From: Poriferisodalis sp965208895
Lineage (GTDB): Bacteria; Actinomycetota; Acidimicrobiia; Acidimicrobiales; Poriferisodalaceae
Assembly (NCBI RefSeq): GCF_965208895.1
Contig: NZ_OZ242363.1
Coordinates: forward strand, 1,736,001-1,800,000
Reading direction: 5' to 3'
Length of the DNA stretch: 64,000 nt
Shown here: one piece after another, positions 1-8,474 of the stretch
Layout of the letters: the number at the start of each line of letters is the position of its first letter
How positions within the stretch are numbered: the stretch's first letter is position 1
Made by a program: the position numbers and the translations under genes
The notes under the pieces: generated by a model
What the model saw: only the letters and a program-made list of their open reading frames with translations
The model's database searches: none
Told to the model about the DNA's origin: nothing

Positions 1-78
1 TCGTTGTCCACCCGAACCCCCGCGTGCATCGTTGGATGTGCTGCAAGTATGCCCCGCCGCGGCGAGGCCGCTGCCGCG

Positions 79-957
79 CTAACGCCTTTGACAGGCAGGG
101 CACCACGTGCTGGAGCGTTGATCCAGCACCCGGCGGCGCAATTCGGTGCCGCAGCGCACGCACGGTTCGCCCGCCCGGCCGTAGCAGACGAAGTACTTCT
201 GATTGTCGCCGGCGCCGGTGAGGCTGTAGTAGTCGCGCAGCGTGCTGCCGCCGCGTTCGATGCTTGCGACCAGCACATCGCGCAGCGCTGCCAACAGCAG
301 CTCCGCTCGCGGCTTCGAGATCGCGCGAGCTGACGGGTTGATGCACGCCAGGAATAACGCTTCGTCGGCGTAGATGTTCCCGATGCCGGCGACGAGGCGC
401 TGGTTCAGCAGCTGCGTCTTGATGCGCTGGCTCGACCGCTGGCTCGCTCGCCAGAACGCTGCTGCATCGAAGCCCTCGTCCAACGGCTCAGGACCGATCG
501 CCGCCAGCGTGGGCAGGTCGCGGTAGTCGCCCCGGTCGCAGACCGCAATCCGGCCGAACCGGCGCACGTCATGCAGGCAGAGCACTTCGTCGTCGTCAAG
601 TTGCCACCAAGCACGCACGTACGGGTCGGCAGCGCTGACTGCTCTCGGGGCCATAACCGCTGCCGCCGATCCATCGGCGGGGCGAGGCGACGGCAGATCA
701 TCGCGTGCTGCAGTGGGCGTGTCGGCAAAGCACAGCCGCCCGGTCATGCCGAGATGGGTGATCAGGTCGCGGCCGCAGTCCAGCTCGGCTATCAGGTACT
801 TGCCGCGCCGCCGCAACGCCTCGACTTCGCTGCCCACCGCATCGACGCCAGATGCGAACTTGCGCGACGGATGAGCCCAGGCATCGGTGATCCGCCGCCC
901 GACCAACGGCGGTTCCAACTGTCGCCGGACGACTTCGACTTCGGGAAGCTCAGGCAT
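79..957 (-). CDS. mutM: Formamidopyrimidine-DNA glycosylase (Fpg/MutM)
   Basis: Bifunctional base-excision repair enzyme that removes oxidised purines such as 8-oxoguanine and nicks the abasic site. The 292-residue protein begins MPELPEVEVVRR, giving the catalytic Pro2 and Glu3 expected after Met removal. A conserved Lys in GRRGKYLIAEL and the H-L-G-M-T-G motif (THLGMTGRL) follow. The C-terminus carries the zinc finger, four Cys in C-Y-G-R-x-x-x-P-C-x-x-C...C-P-A-C. Length is near the family norm of about 270-290. The start ATG abuts a dispersed repeat that fills the whole gap to the upstream enoyl-CoA hydratase gene, so the two are probably co-transcribed. Function is secure. Confidence 0.96.
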   Translation of the reverse strand: MPELPEVEVVRRQLEPPLVGRRITDAWAHPSRKFASGVDAVGSEVEALRRRGKYLIAELDCGRDLITHLGMTGRLCFADTPTAARDDLPSPRPADGSAAAVMAPRAVSAADPYVRAWWQLDDDEVLCLHDVRRFGRIAVCDRGDYRDLPTLAAIGPEPLDEGFDAAAFWRASQRSSQRIKTQLLNQRLVAGIGNIYADEALFLACINPSARAISKPRAELLLAALRDVLVASIERGGSTLRDYYSLTGAGDNQKYFVCYGRAGEPCVRCGTELRRRVLDQRSSTWCPACQRR

Positions 958-1010
958 CGCTGTCGCTCACGGGCCGCTCGGGCCACGGCTTCGCCTAGCG
1001 GCTCAGCCTC
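958..1010 (-). repeat. Dispersed ~70-bp repeat, copy 1
   Basis: Copy of the element GAGGCTGAGCC...GTGGCCCGAGCGGCCCGTGAGCG that recurs through the window. It starts directly after the TAA of the enoyl-CoA hydratase gene and ends at the mutM ATG, so it is the entire intergenic spacer. It lacks the distal AACAAGAGCGGGAAGCAAT part seen in fuller copies. Confidence 0.85.
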
Positions 1011-1814
1011 TTACCGGAACTGCGGCGGGCGCTTTTCCAAGAACGCAGCGACCGCCTCACGGTGATCGTCCGATGCGCGAGCCACATTCAGCGCTTCCAT
1101 CTCACGACGCTGCACGGCCCGCAGGTCGGTGTCGGATCCATTGTCGGACAGGAGCTGCTTGGTCAACTGCAACATGGTCGGCGGATTCTCCGCATAGCTG
1201 CGCGCACGTGCCAGTGCTGCTTCGAATACGTCCCCGTCGGTGACTTCATCGACGAGGCCCATCTCGGCTGCCTCAGCCCCGAGGACGATGCGGCCGGACA
1301 GTGCAAGGTCTGAGGCCGCTCCCCAGCCGCATCGCTGAATGAGGATGTGCGACGACGCCAGCTCCGGCGTCACGCCCATCTTGACGAAGCGGCACGACAG
1401 CTTCGCTTCGCTGTGGGCTACCAGGAAGTCCATGGACAAGATCATCGTGAGGCCGACGCCGATCGAGGCACCGTTGATGGCCGCCACCATGGGCTTGGAG
1501 CTGCGCACGAGCTCGACCCAGTCGTCTGCGGCGGCATCATCACCAGCGGCCGCCTCGCCCACGCTGCCGCCCGCTTCGTCGGCGGCATCGATCCGGGCCG
1601 CAAAGACCTCCGCGATGTCTGCGCCGGCGCAGAAGCCGCGACCCGCACCGGTGATGACGAATGCGCCGACCGACGGATCGTCGTTGCCGCCTTTCACAGC
1701 GTGAGTCAGCTCCGATTGCATGCGCGGCGTCCACGCGTTCAGCTTCTCGGGCCGGTTCAGCGTCAGCACCCGCACGTCGTCGTGGTCGCTGACAGTGATC
1801 TGCTCGTAGTCCAT
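1011..1814 (-). CDS. Enoyl-CoA hydratase/isomerase family protein
   Basis: Crotonase-fold protein of 267 residues, likely acting on a CoA thioester in fatty-acid or branched-chain breakdown. The N-terminus LTLNRPEKLNAW is the classical crotonase signature. The oxyanion-hole segments are visible as GRGFCAGADI (about residue 60) and INGASIGVGL (about residue 110), and KRPPQF closes the C-terminus. An acidic, Ala-rich loop (about residues 73-98) is longer than usual. The start at 1814 was chosen because MDYEQITV aligns with the family start and has GGGGAGC just upstream; a longer frame upstream runs into the hairpin repeats at 1864-1957. Substrate cannot be told from sequence. Confidence 0.9.
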   Translation of the reverse strand: MDYEQITVSDHDDVRVLTLNRPEKLNAWTPRMQSELTHAVKGGNDDPSVGAFVITGAGRGFCAGADIAEVFAARIDAADEAGGSVGEAAAGDDAAADDWVELVRSSKPMVAAINGASIGVGLTMILSMDFLVAHSEAKLSCRFVKMGVTPELASSHILIQRCGWGAASDLALSGRIVLGAEAAEMGLVDEVTDGDVFEAALARARSYAENPPTMLQLTKQLLSDNGSDTDLRAVQRREMEALNVARASDDHREAVAAFLEKRPPQFR

Positions 1815-1863
1815 CTCGATGCTCCCCGGTTCGCCAGATCGGCCTACAGCATGGCCGGTGCAC

Positions 1864-1957
1864 GCATCGCTTCGCTCACGCAGCGATGCCATGTTCGACG
1901 CGGCACCGCTCACGCAGCGATGCGGAATCTGATGCGGCATCGCTCACGCAGCGATGC
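1864..1957. repeat. Three tandem hairpin repeats (GCATCGCT-n5-AGCGATGC)
   Basis: Three near-identical palindromes, at 1864-1889 (with a TTCGCT insertion), 1903-1923 and 1937-1957. The last is perfect: an 8-bp stem around a CACGC loop. They lie between the stop of the RecB-like gene and the start of the hydratase gene. The third contains the nuclease stop codon at 1944-1946, so the last codons are supplied by the repeat. Possible roles are transcript processing or partial termination; no U-tract follows. Confidence 0.8.
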
Positions 1958-2819
1958 CGTTCCTCCGCTGGTGCTCGAGCTGGCCTTCGGGACAGTCGTC
2001 GCGATAGGGGCACCAGCTGCACAGCGGGCCCGGGGTGGGTTCGAATCGGCCCGTCGCTGTGGCCTCGGTGATGCGATCCCATGTGCTGCTGTGCTGGTCG
2101 ACCGCCGCCGAGACCGCTTCGGGGTCGAACGGGCGGGCGATCTCGGTGGGCCGGCGCTCCCCGCGGCCGGCACCCGTCTCGCCTAGGTACAACAGCCGCA
2201 CCTCGCTGACGTCATCTCCCACAGACTCAAGCGCAGCTGCATATAACCAGACCTGCGACAGGCGGCTGTCGACGAAGCGCTGCGGGGGCGGGCGGCCCGT
2301 CTTGTAGTCGGTGACGCGCAGGCCGTCGGGCACCCGGTCGACAAGATCCACGATGCCCCGGAACGGCACTCCTTCCAGCGAGGTATGGACATCGCGCTCA
2401 CGATCCACCACGTCGACCTCGACGGGATCCACCAACGCGAAGTAGCCCTCGATGTCCGTCCACGCATTCCAACGAAAGGCCCGTTCTTGGTCTTCGGGCA
2501 ATTCCAGCGCCGCGAAATCGGAATTTGCAGCGAGCTGCGGCCACAGGTCTCGGCAGATTGCGCGCGCGCGCTCGAGCGTTCGCTGCGAGGGTGCGACCGC
2601 GAGCAGCTCCTCCAGCACGTGATGCACAAACGTGCCGCGCAACGCGGGCTCTCCCGGGGGATCTGGCCGCTTGTCGACGTAGCGGAACTTCCAGCGCCTC
2701 GCGCACTGCCGGAAGGTCGACGCCCCCGAAGGACTCAAGCTCCTCGGAGCCTCCACCACTGGAGCATCGTCGGCAATGACGCTGCCGGCGCGGGGTTCCA
2801 CATTCACATCGTGGCCCAT
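1944..2819 (-). CDS. RecB-family PD-(D/E)XK nuclease domain protein
   Basis: A 291-residue protein of the PDDEXK_1/Cas4-like class, a predicted Mg-dependent DNA exonuclease with a possible Fe-S cluster. It opens with SLSPSGASTFRQCARRWKFR, the usual 'S-x-S-x-L-xx-Y-xx-C-x-xx-F' entry of these proteins. The nuclease core shows a conserved His in GTFVHHVLEEL and the VTDYKTGR motif (D-x-K) near residue 175. A C-terminal Cys cluster (CSWCPYRDDC) completes the pattern of one upstream and three downstream cysteines. A RecB-like gene near mycothiol genes is familiar in actinobacteria. The cellular role is not established. Confidence 0.88.
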   Translation of the reverse strand: MGHDVNVEPRAGSVIADDAPVVEAPRSLSPSGASTFRQCARRWKFRYVDKRPDPPGEPALRGTFVHHVLEELLAVAPSQRTLERARAICRDLWPQLAANSDFAALELPEDQERAFRWNAWTDIEGYFALVDPVEVDVVDRERDVHTSLEGVPFRGIVDLVDRVPDGLRVTDYKTGRPPPQRFVDSRLSQVWLYAAALESVGDDVSEVRLLYLGETGAGRGERRPTEIARPFDPEAVSAAVDQHSSTWDRITEATATGRFEPTPGPLCSWCPYRDDCPEGQLEHQRRNGIAA

Positions 2820-2843
2820 CGCAACATCGCAAGCGTGGATGGT

Positions 2844-3125
2844 TTAGCGGCAACGGCGCCAGCGCCGCCACAGCCACCACGCCACGACTGCCGCAACCAG
2901 CCATCCGGCGGCGACAGCGCCTCCGAATGCGGCAAGCAGGCGGCGGTCGACCGGTTCGGCATGGCGCGGCAGGAGGTGCGACGCGGGCGCAGGCGCCGGG
3001 TCGGCATCGGTGTCGGCGGGTGCGACAGGCGGTACGTCCGCAGCCTCGGCCGACCGCAGGTCACCCGGGAGCGCGACCGTCGGTTCGACGCTCGGCCGTG
3101 GTCGGTTCGGGTCGTAGTTGGCCAT
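2844..3125 (-). CDS. Small single-pass membrane protein, hypothetical
   Basis: A 93-residue protein that I do not recognise. The first 50 residues are polar and rich in Pro, Ala and Asp (MANYDPNRPRPSVEP...). One hydrophobic segment near residues 65-85 (AAFGGAVAAGWLVAAVVAWW) is followed by a basic tail (LWRRWRRCR), suggesting an inside C-terminus. A longer open frame reaches 3254 but enters the dispersed repeat, so the start at 3125 is preferred. It lies just downstream of the ParA-like gene in the same direction. Confidence 0.6.
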   Translation of the reverse strand: MANYDPNRPRPSVEPTVALPGDLRSAEAADVPPVAPADTDADPAPAPASHLLPRHAEPVDRRLLAAFGGAVAAGWLVAAVVAWWLWRRWRRCR

Positions 3126-3207
3126 GGTGAAACCCCGCAGCGGCGAGCAATTCGAGCGTACCGCCACCTTCAGCATTGAAGGCCGACAGGCTGTCCTCGT
3201 ACGGCCG

Positions 3208-3278
3208 ATTGCCTTCCGCTCTTGTTCGCTGCGCTCACGGGCCGCTCGGGCCACGGCTTCGCCTGCCGGCTCAGCCTC
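3208..3278 (-). repeat. Dispersed ~70-bp repeat, copy 2
   Basis: Nearly complete copy in the direction of transcription, beginning directly after the ParA stop codon (TGA then GAGGCTGAGCC) and ending with GAGCGGAAGGCAAT. It occupies the spacer between the ParA-like gene and the small membrane protein gene. Confidence 0.88.
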
Positions 3279-4049
3279 TCAGCCCAGGCGGCGCTCGAGG
3301 TCGGTCCAGAGCTCGTCGAAGGCCTGCGCCGCTTCTGATGCGCCAGCCCGGCGGCCGAGAGCCCGCAGCGGCAAAGACTGCCCGGAAGCCTCAGCGATGG
3401 CGGCCCGCTGCGGGATGGGCGCCAGCATGTCGGCGCCGAAGCGCTCAGCGAGCTGCTGGGCCCAATAGGCGTTGTCGCGTGTGCGCGCCACGCGGTTCGG
3501 CACGATGCCGGCAATCGTGGGAGTGCCCTGGCGCTGCGAGACTCGCTTGATGGTGGCCCGCATGAGGTCGACTCCGTCGGCTGCCCAGGCGGCCGGCTCG
3601 GTCACCACGAGCGCGCGGTCTGCGGCGAACAGCCCGTTGATGCACAGCAGTCCCAGCGACGGGGGGCAGTCGATCAGCACAAGATCGTGGTTCACACCCG
3701 CGAGGGCGATACGCAGGCGATCCTGCGCGCCCACCAAGTCGGCGGCCATCTGAGGCTCCCGGCTGGCCAGCGCATAGCTGCCAGGCGCCAACTGCGGGCA
3801 CGGCCCGTCGGGGGGCCAGCGGGCGTCGGTGACCGTCGCGAGCACTGCACCGGGCGTCGGGTCGGCGAGCGCGTCGTCGACGTTCGGCGAGCCATTCCAC
3901 ACGCCGAGACCGGCGGATGCATTCGACTGGGGATCCAGGTCCACGACGAGGACGCTCAGCCCTGCGGCGCACGCAGCTTCGGCGATGCCAAGTGCGACCG
4001 TCGTCTTGCCGACGCCGCCCTTCTGGTTGACCACAGCCAGCGTCGCCAC
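3279..4049 (-). CDS. ParA/Soj-family partition ATPase
   Basis: Deviant-Walker ATPase of 256 residues. The P-loop NQKGGVGKTT carries the signature lysine of the ParA/MinD class; VVDLDPQSNAS and LIDCPPSLGLL are the second and third conserved motifs. Such proteins position DNA or protein cargo through ATP-driven dimerisation. No parB lies next to it, so this could be an orphan ParA rather than the chromosomal segregation protein. The GTG at 4049 is preferred: it puts the P-loop at residue 8-17, as usual, and has AGGGCAG upstream. Longer starts at 4085 or 4127 lack a good ribosome site and approach the dispersed repeat. Confidence 0.9.
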   Translation of the reverse strand: MATLAVVNQKGGVGKTTVALGIAEAACAAGLSVLVVDLDPQSNASAGLGVWNGSPNVDDALADPTPGAVLATVTDARWPPDGPCPQLAPGSYALASREPQMAADLVGAQDRLRIALAGVNHDLVLIDCPPSLGLLCINGLFAADRALVVTEPAAWAADGVDLMRATIKRVSQRQGTPTIAGIVPNRVARTRDNAYWAQQLAERFGADMLAPIPQRAAIAEASGQSLPLRALGRRAGASEAAQAFDELWTDLERRLG

Positions 4050-4103
4050 GGCTACTGCCCTACGAACGAGCGCCAACTGGCGCATTCTCGGACGGTTGAG
4101 CGG

Positions 4104-4189
4104 ATTGCTTCCCGCTCTTGTTCCCAACCCTCATCGAATGTGGGCTCACGGGCCGCTCGGGCCACGGCTTCGCCTGCCGGCTCAGCCTC
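4104..4189 (-). repeat. Dispersed ~70-bp repeat, copy 3 (with insertion)
   Basis: Copy between mshC and the ParA-like gene, in the direction of transcription. About 18 bp of unrelated sequence (4126-4143) interrupts it between the GTGAGC and AACAAGAGCGGGAAGCAAT segments. Confidence 0.8.
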
Positions 4190-4214
4190 TGCACCGGTCT
4201 CCGGGCGCACCGCG

Positions 4215-5423
4215 TCACGGCGCTGCGGTCGCTGGCGGCCGGGACAGGTCGATGCCGCACAGGGCCGCCCCGGCTGCCAACTCGCCTCGCAAAGCGATGC
4301 CTGCGGCCCCGCGATCGACGGCCGCGGCGGCGTCGAGCAGTGCGGCGCGGGCCATCGGGGCGTTGAGGTCGTCATCCAGCACAGCCTGCACCTCAGCGAG
4401 CAAGCCCGATGACCCTCCGCTCGATCCGGCGGCTGGCGGGGCACCCGCCACAGCTCCCACCAACGTGTCGAGGTCGCGCTGGGCCGTGAGGCCCTCCGAG
4501 TCGAACCATTCCCACTCGGTGCGGTAGTGGTGCGCCATCAGCGCGAGCCTGATGGCTCGGGGGTCGACGCGGGCACGCAGATCCGAGATGAAGACGAGGT
4601 TGCCGAGCGATTTCGACATCTTGTGCCCTTGGTAAGACACGAGCCCCGCGTGTACCCAGTAGCGGGCCAGCGGAGCGCCATGAATTGCCTCGCTCTGGGC
4701 AATCTCGCACTCGTGGTGGGGAAACACCAGGTCGCCGCCGCCACCGTGGATATCGATCGTGGGGCCCAGCGCTGCGTAACCCATCGCTGAGCACTCGATG
4801 TGCCAGCCAGGACGCCCCGGGCCGAACGGCGACGGCCATGAGGGCTCGCCGTCTGCGCTGGCCTGCCACAGCACGAAATCGAGCGGGTTGCGCTGGCGGG
4901 GGTCGTCGGGAGTGCCGCCGCGCTCAGCCGCGAGCTCGGTCATACGGTCGGCGCTGTAGCCCGACAGCTTCCCGAATTGCGGGAAGGTGGCGACATCGAA
5001 GAACACCCGATCAGCCGAGACGTACGCGTGGCCGGCGTCAAGCAGCTTGGCGATCATGGCGATCATGGCGTCGATGGACCCGGTGGCCCGCGGCTCGTGC
5101 GCCGCCGGCCGTGCCTGCAGGGCGATCATGTCCGCTTCGAAGCGCTCGATCTCCCGCTCGGCCAGGGCCAGATAGTGCTCGCCGAGCTCGGCCGCCTTGG
5201 GCAGGATGCTGTCGTCCACGTCGGTGTAGTTGCGCACCAGCGTGACGGAGTGGCCCATGTCTTCGAGACGGCGGATCATCAGGTCATAGGCCAGGTAGGT
5301 GGCGGCATGGCCGAGGTGGGTGGCGTCATAGGGCGTGATGCCGCACACGTACATGCCGACGTGGTCGCCGAGCTCGAGCTCGATGACCGCTTTCTGCGCT
5401 GTGTCGTAGATGCGCATTCCCAC
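4215..5423 (-). CDS. mshC: L-cysteine:1D-myo-inositol glucosaminide ligase (MshC)
   Basis: Joins cysteine to GlcN-inositol at the expense of ATP, the third committed step of mycothiol synthesis. The 402-residue protein is a class I cysteinyl-tRNA-synthetase relative without the anticodon-binding domain. It has ITPYDATHLGHAATY (HIGH region), the zinc-ligand Cys in YVCGI, WHIECSAMGY, FPHHECEIAQSE and the KMSKS loop GHKMSKSLGN. ITPYDATHLGHAATY and HAG followed by GHKMSKS match the MshC branch rather than CysS. It supports an actinobacterial source. It diverges from the gene at 5450 across a 26-bp gap that must hold both promoters. Confidence 0.93.
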   Translation of the reverse strand: MGMRIYDTAQKAVIELELGDHVGMYVCGITPYDATHLGHAATYLAYDLMIRRLEDMGHSVTLVRNYTDVDDSILPKAAELGEHYLALAEREIERFEADMIALQARPAAHEPRATGSIDAMIAMIAKLLDAGHAYVSADRVFFDVATFPQFGKLSGYSADRMTELAAERGGTPDDPRQRNPLDFVLWQASADGEPSWPSPFGPGRPGWHIECSAMGYAALGPTIDIHGGGGDLVFPHHECEIAQSEAIHGAPLARYWVHAGLVSYQGHKMSKSLGNLVFISDLRARVDPRAIRLALMAHHYRTEWEWFDSEGLTAQRDLDTLVGAVAGAPPAAGSSGGSSGLLAEVQAVLDDDLNAPMARAALLDAAAAVDRGAAGIALRGELAAGAALCGIDLSRPPATAAP

Positions 5424-5449
5424 GGCCCGACACGGTACTGTCGAAGCAG

Positions 5450-6628
5450 GTGGAGGGGCGTCGAGACGATCGTGCGCTGCTCGAGCGGATTGCTCTGTAC
5501 CGGCATCGTCGCGAGCTTCCGCCGATCCAGCCGGCGCTCATCGATGAGCTTGCCGAATGGCTCGCAACACACGGCACCGACCCGCTGACCTACGTCTGCG
5601 AGCTGTTTGAGCGTCACCAAGTCGTCTTCGTCGGCCACCACACACCCACACGTCGCGCGGGGCTGTTCCTGCAGGATCTCGTCGCGGCGGCGTACCGGTC
5701 CGGCGTGGGCATCGTCGCGATGGAGTACGCGTGCGTCGATGACCAGGCACGGCTCGATGCGGTGGTCACCGGCACGACCTTCGACGAGCAGCTTGCACGC
5801 GAGTCATTGCTCCGCTGGGGCATCCGCCACAACTTCGCCTACCGCGAGTACCTCGATGTGCTGAGCGCGGTCTGGGAGGTAAACCGCCGCTTCGCCGGCG
5901 GCGGGCCGCCCATGCGCGTGCTGGGGCTCGACTACGACTTGGATCTCGATGCCGTCACCGACACCGCAGACCTGCGGACGTCGTATGCGTGGCCGCATCT
6001 GCGAAGCCGCGGCCCGGTGTCGGCCCACATGTGCAACGTGCTGCTCGCGGAGGTCGTCGAGCCAGGACACCGAGCGCTCGTGCTGACCCGCACAGCGCAC
6101 GCGATGACCCGAGCGCGGCGGGTGCCGCACCGGGTGTGGGATGCCATCGACGCCGAGGTCGTCGGCGGCTACGTGGTCGGCGCAGCGAACCGCGTGTACG
6201 AAGTGGTGGCCGACCGAGCCGTCACCGTGCTGATCCACGAGCCGCTGCCCGCCGACGGCGAGATGTGCGACTACGCGCTCGTGGCCGACGGCGCGCTCGA
6301 TGCGACGTTTGCGATGCACCCCGACTTGGCGGTGCCGCTTGCCTTCGATGTGGACAGGGGCCCGGCGGCGCGACTTGGATGCAAGACGAGCCTGGACCGT
6401 CGGCCGCTCGGCAATCTCGCCAGCGGATGGATCTACCTCGAACCGGACTACCGACGCCGAGCGCCGACCCCGCTGCCCGAACCAGTGCCCGCGGTCCACG
6501 TGGAGCACGCTCGGCGGTATGCCCTCGATCCGGATCTGCGGGATCGCAAGTCCACCCCTAGCGACTTCGCGGCGGCGGTCTCTGAGTCGGCTGCAGCGGC
6601 AGAACTGGCCTGGACACAAGTGCTCTGA
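5450..6628 (+). CDS. Uncharacterised protein, tandem paralogue 1
   Basis: A 392-residue soluble protein starting at GTG. It shares its layout with the next gene: a beta-strand/turn VVFVGHHTPTRR near residue 55, IVAMEYACVDDQARLDAVV near residue 85, FAYREYLDVLSAVWEVNRR near residue 130, MRVLGLDYD near residue 155 and HRALVLT near residue 205. An early 'G-H/D' turn, a following acidic strand end (AMEYA) and a mixed alpha/beta pattern loosely recall the ChaN/Tiki and erythromycin-esterase fold. I cannot confirm this, and the name stays unknown. It probably forms an operon with the paralogue and the phosphatase that follow. Confidence 0.75.
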   Translation: MEGRRDDRALLERIALYRHRRELPPIQPALIDELAEWLATHGTDPLTYVCELFERHQVVFVGHHTPTRRAGLFLQDLVAAAYRSGVGIVAMEYACVDDQARLDAVVTGTTFDEQLARESLLRWGIRHNFAYREYLDVLSAVWEVNRRFAGGGPPMRVLGLDYDLDLDAVTDTADLRTSYAWPHLRSRGPVSAHMCNVLLAEVVEPGHRALVLTRTAHAMTRARRVPHRVWDAIDAEVVGGYVVGAANRVYEVVADRAVTVLIHEPLPADGEMCDYALVADGALDATFAMHPDLAVPLAFDVDRGPAARLGCKTSLDRRPLGNLASGWIYLEPDYRRRAPTPLPEPVPAVHVEHARRYALDPDLRDRKSTPSDFAAAVSESAAAAELAWTQVL

Positions 6629-6688
6629 GTCGACTGTCGGTCGTCTTGACGTCAGATTCGACGTCGCCAGCGGGCAGACTCATAGGCG

Positions 6689-7846
6689 GTGCCGCCCGAA
6701 ACCACCGACGACGAGCGGTCCCCATCCGCGCTTCACTCGCCTGAGGAATACCTCGGCGACATCTGCGGTCGTCACCAGATCGTGTTGCTGGGCGATCAGG
6801 TCGGGGTGCGCCAGCATCTGCGCTTCTTGGCAGGCAGCCTCTCCGAGCTCGCCGACAACGGCGTGGAGAACCTCGCCTGGGAGTTCACCAACTCGCGCCG
6901 GCAAGCCGAGCTCGATGCGCTGGTCGAAGCGCCCGACTGGGACAGCCGGGCGTGCGCCGATCTGTTCGTCGATCTGCTCGGGATCGGATTCGGCTACCAG
7001 GAATATGCCGATGTGCTGCACGCAGTCTGGAAGCACAACGACGCTGAACGCCGCCGGGACGACGACCGCCGGCCCATCCGCGTGATCGCACTCGGCCTGC
7101 CCACCTACGTGGAGGATCCCGACCTGCTCGACGGTCGCTCAGCCGCCGAACTCGGGCTGCGGAACTGGTCGCTCGGCGGGCACTACCGGGACATGTCCGC
7201 GTTTCACGCAGCGAGCGTGCTTACTGCGCAAGTACTGCGCCGGGGACAGCGGGCGCTCGTGTACATGAACGTCGCCGCCACCACGACAGATCTTGTCGAG
7301 TGGGTCGACGGCTCGCCGACGACCTCTGCGGGCAACCTGCTGTGGCGCTGGATGAGCGACGGCTGCCGACGGGTCGTGATTCACGGCGCGGTGGCCGACA
7401 CCGCGGCCACAGAACGCGTCGAGGAGCTGATCTCACGCTCGCCGGAGGGACGTGGCAGCACCGACATCCGATTCGGTCTGGATGTGGTGGCCTCGACGCT
7501 CGGCAGTGTTGCGATGACGGCGGTGCATGGCTCCCTCGACGGTGTCGACACCGCTCTGCGACTGCGCGACGTGGCCGACGGCTACGTGTATCTCGGGCCT
7601 CGCGCCGACTGGGAACCGTGCACCCTGATCGACGACCTGATCACCGCTGAGAACTTCGCGAGTGCCGAAGCGCGCTACCGGGCGCTCGATCCCCGCTCGG
7701 AGCCCTACAACCGCGACGAGCTCGACGAGGTGCGTCGCAGCGGGCAGCAGGAGCTGCCGCAGGGCTGGCCGCCGCTGCCGGAACCACCCGAGGAGCCGAA
7801 GCGCCGCTTCGCGCGGTTCCGCAAGGACGATACGGATCAGTCGTGA
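6689..7846 (+). CDS. Uncharacterised protein, tandem paralogue 2
   Basis: A 385-residue protein, diverged from the preceding gene but collinear with it: IVLLGDQVGVRQ, NLAWEFTNSRRQAELDALV, FGYQEYADVLHAVWKHND, IRVIALGLP and QRALVYMNVA stand at matching positions. The GHH of paralogue 1 is GDQ here, so a metal- or acid-base-type His is not conserved. The C-terminus is charged and Pro-rich (about residues 345-385). Start GTG at 6689 with ATAGGCG upstream. The stop overlaps the ATG of the phosphatase gene (TGATG), implying translational coupling. Confidence 0.75.
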   Translation: MPPETTDDERSPSALHSPEEYLGDICGRHQIVLLGDQVGVRQHLRFLAGSLSELADNGVENLAWEFTNSRRQAELDALVEAPDWDSRACADLFVDLLGIGFGYQEYADVLHAVWKHNDAERRRDDDRRPIRVIALGLPTYVEDPDLLDGRSAAELGLRNWSLGGHYRDMSAFHAASVLTAQVLRRGQRALVYMNVAATTTDLVEWVDGSPTTSAGNLLWRWMSDGCRRVVIHGAVADTAATERVEELISRSPEGRGSTDIRFGLDVVASTLGSVAMTAVHGSLDGVDTALRLRDVADGYVYLGPRADWEPCTLIDDLITAENFASAEARYRALDPRSEPYNRDELDEVRRSGQQELPQGWPPLPEPPEEPKRRFARFRKDDTDQS

Positions 7847-8466
7847 TGCATCGCATCGACGAGATCCCGCTGCCTGCCCCGCCGGCACGAGGCCGCCTGT
7901 TCGTCACGAACTTCTCCGCGGTAGGGCCCGACCCCCAAGCCGCACTCGACCGTGTGGAGGCGACGTCGCTGGTGTGCCTGCTCACGCCGCACGAGATCAG
8001 GTTGCGCTATCCCGAGTACATCCCGTGGTTGCTCACCCACATGCCTCCGTGGCTGGAATCACAGCTCAACCAGGACGACTTGCGCGCAACGCTCTCCTCG
8101 CATGCCGAAGAATTCGGCCAGTTCGATCTCGACGAGGTGCGATTCAACAGCGACTTCGACGCACGCGCCCTGTGGCTCCCCACGCCCGACGGGGGCACCA
8201 TCTTCGACGGCGCGCTCATGGGCACCGTCGCCTACGTCAATGATGCGCTCTACAAGGGTTCCAACGTCCTCGTGCACTGCGGTGCAGGTATGGCGCGAAC
8301 AGCCGTGGTCGGCATCCTGACCATGATCTCCCTCGGCGCAGACCCGACACAGGCGCCAGTTGACTTCCGCGCCGCTCGACCCGGCGGCGGGCCCGACGGC
8401 CCGTCTCAGCAACAGCAGATCGAACGACTCATCGGGCGGGCCCGTCGCCTGATCCCATACGACTGA
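7846..8466 (+). CDS. Dual-specificity/tyrosine phosphatase-like protein
   Basis: A 206-residue protein with the cysteine-phosphatase signature HCGAGMARTA (C-x5-R-T), nucleophile Cys145 and phosphate-binding Arg151. An upstream Asp-rich stretch (FDARALWLPTPDGG) may supply the general acid. This class hydrolyses phosphate monoesters from proteins, nucleotides or lipids through a phosphocysteine intermediate. The ATG overlaps the upstream stop (TGATG), so it is translated with the paralogue pair. A GTG three bases earlier is an alternative start. Substrate unknown. Confidence 0.85.
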   Translation: MHRIDEIPLPAPPARGRLFVTNFSAVGPDPQAALDRVEATSLVCLLTPHEIRLRYPEYIPWLLTHMPPWLESQLNQDDLRATLSSHAEEFGQFDLDEVRFNSDFDARALWLPTPDGGTIFDGALMGTVAYVNDALYKGSNVLVHCGAGMARTAVVGILTMISLGADPTQAPVDFRAARPGGGPDGPSQQQQIERLIGRARRLIPYD

Positions 8467-8474
8467 CCTCGCCT

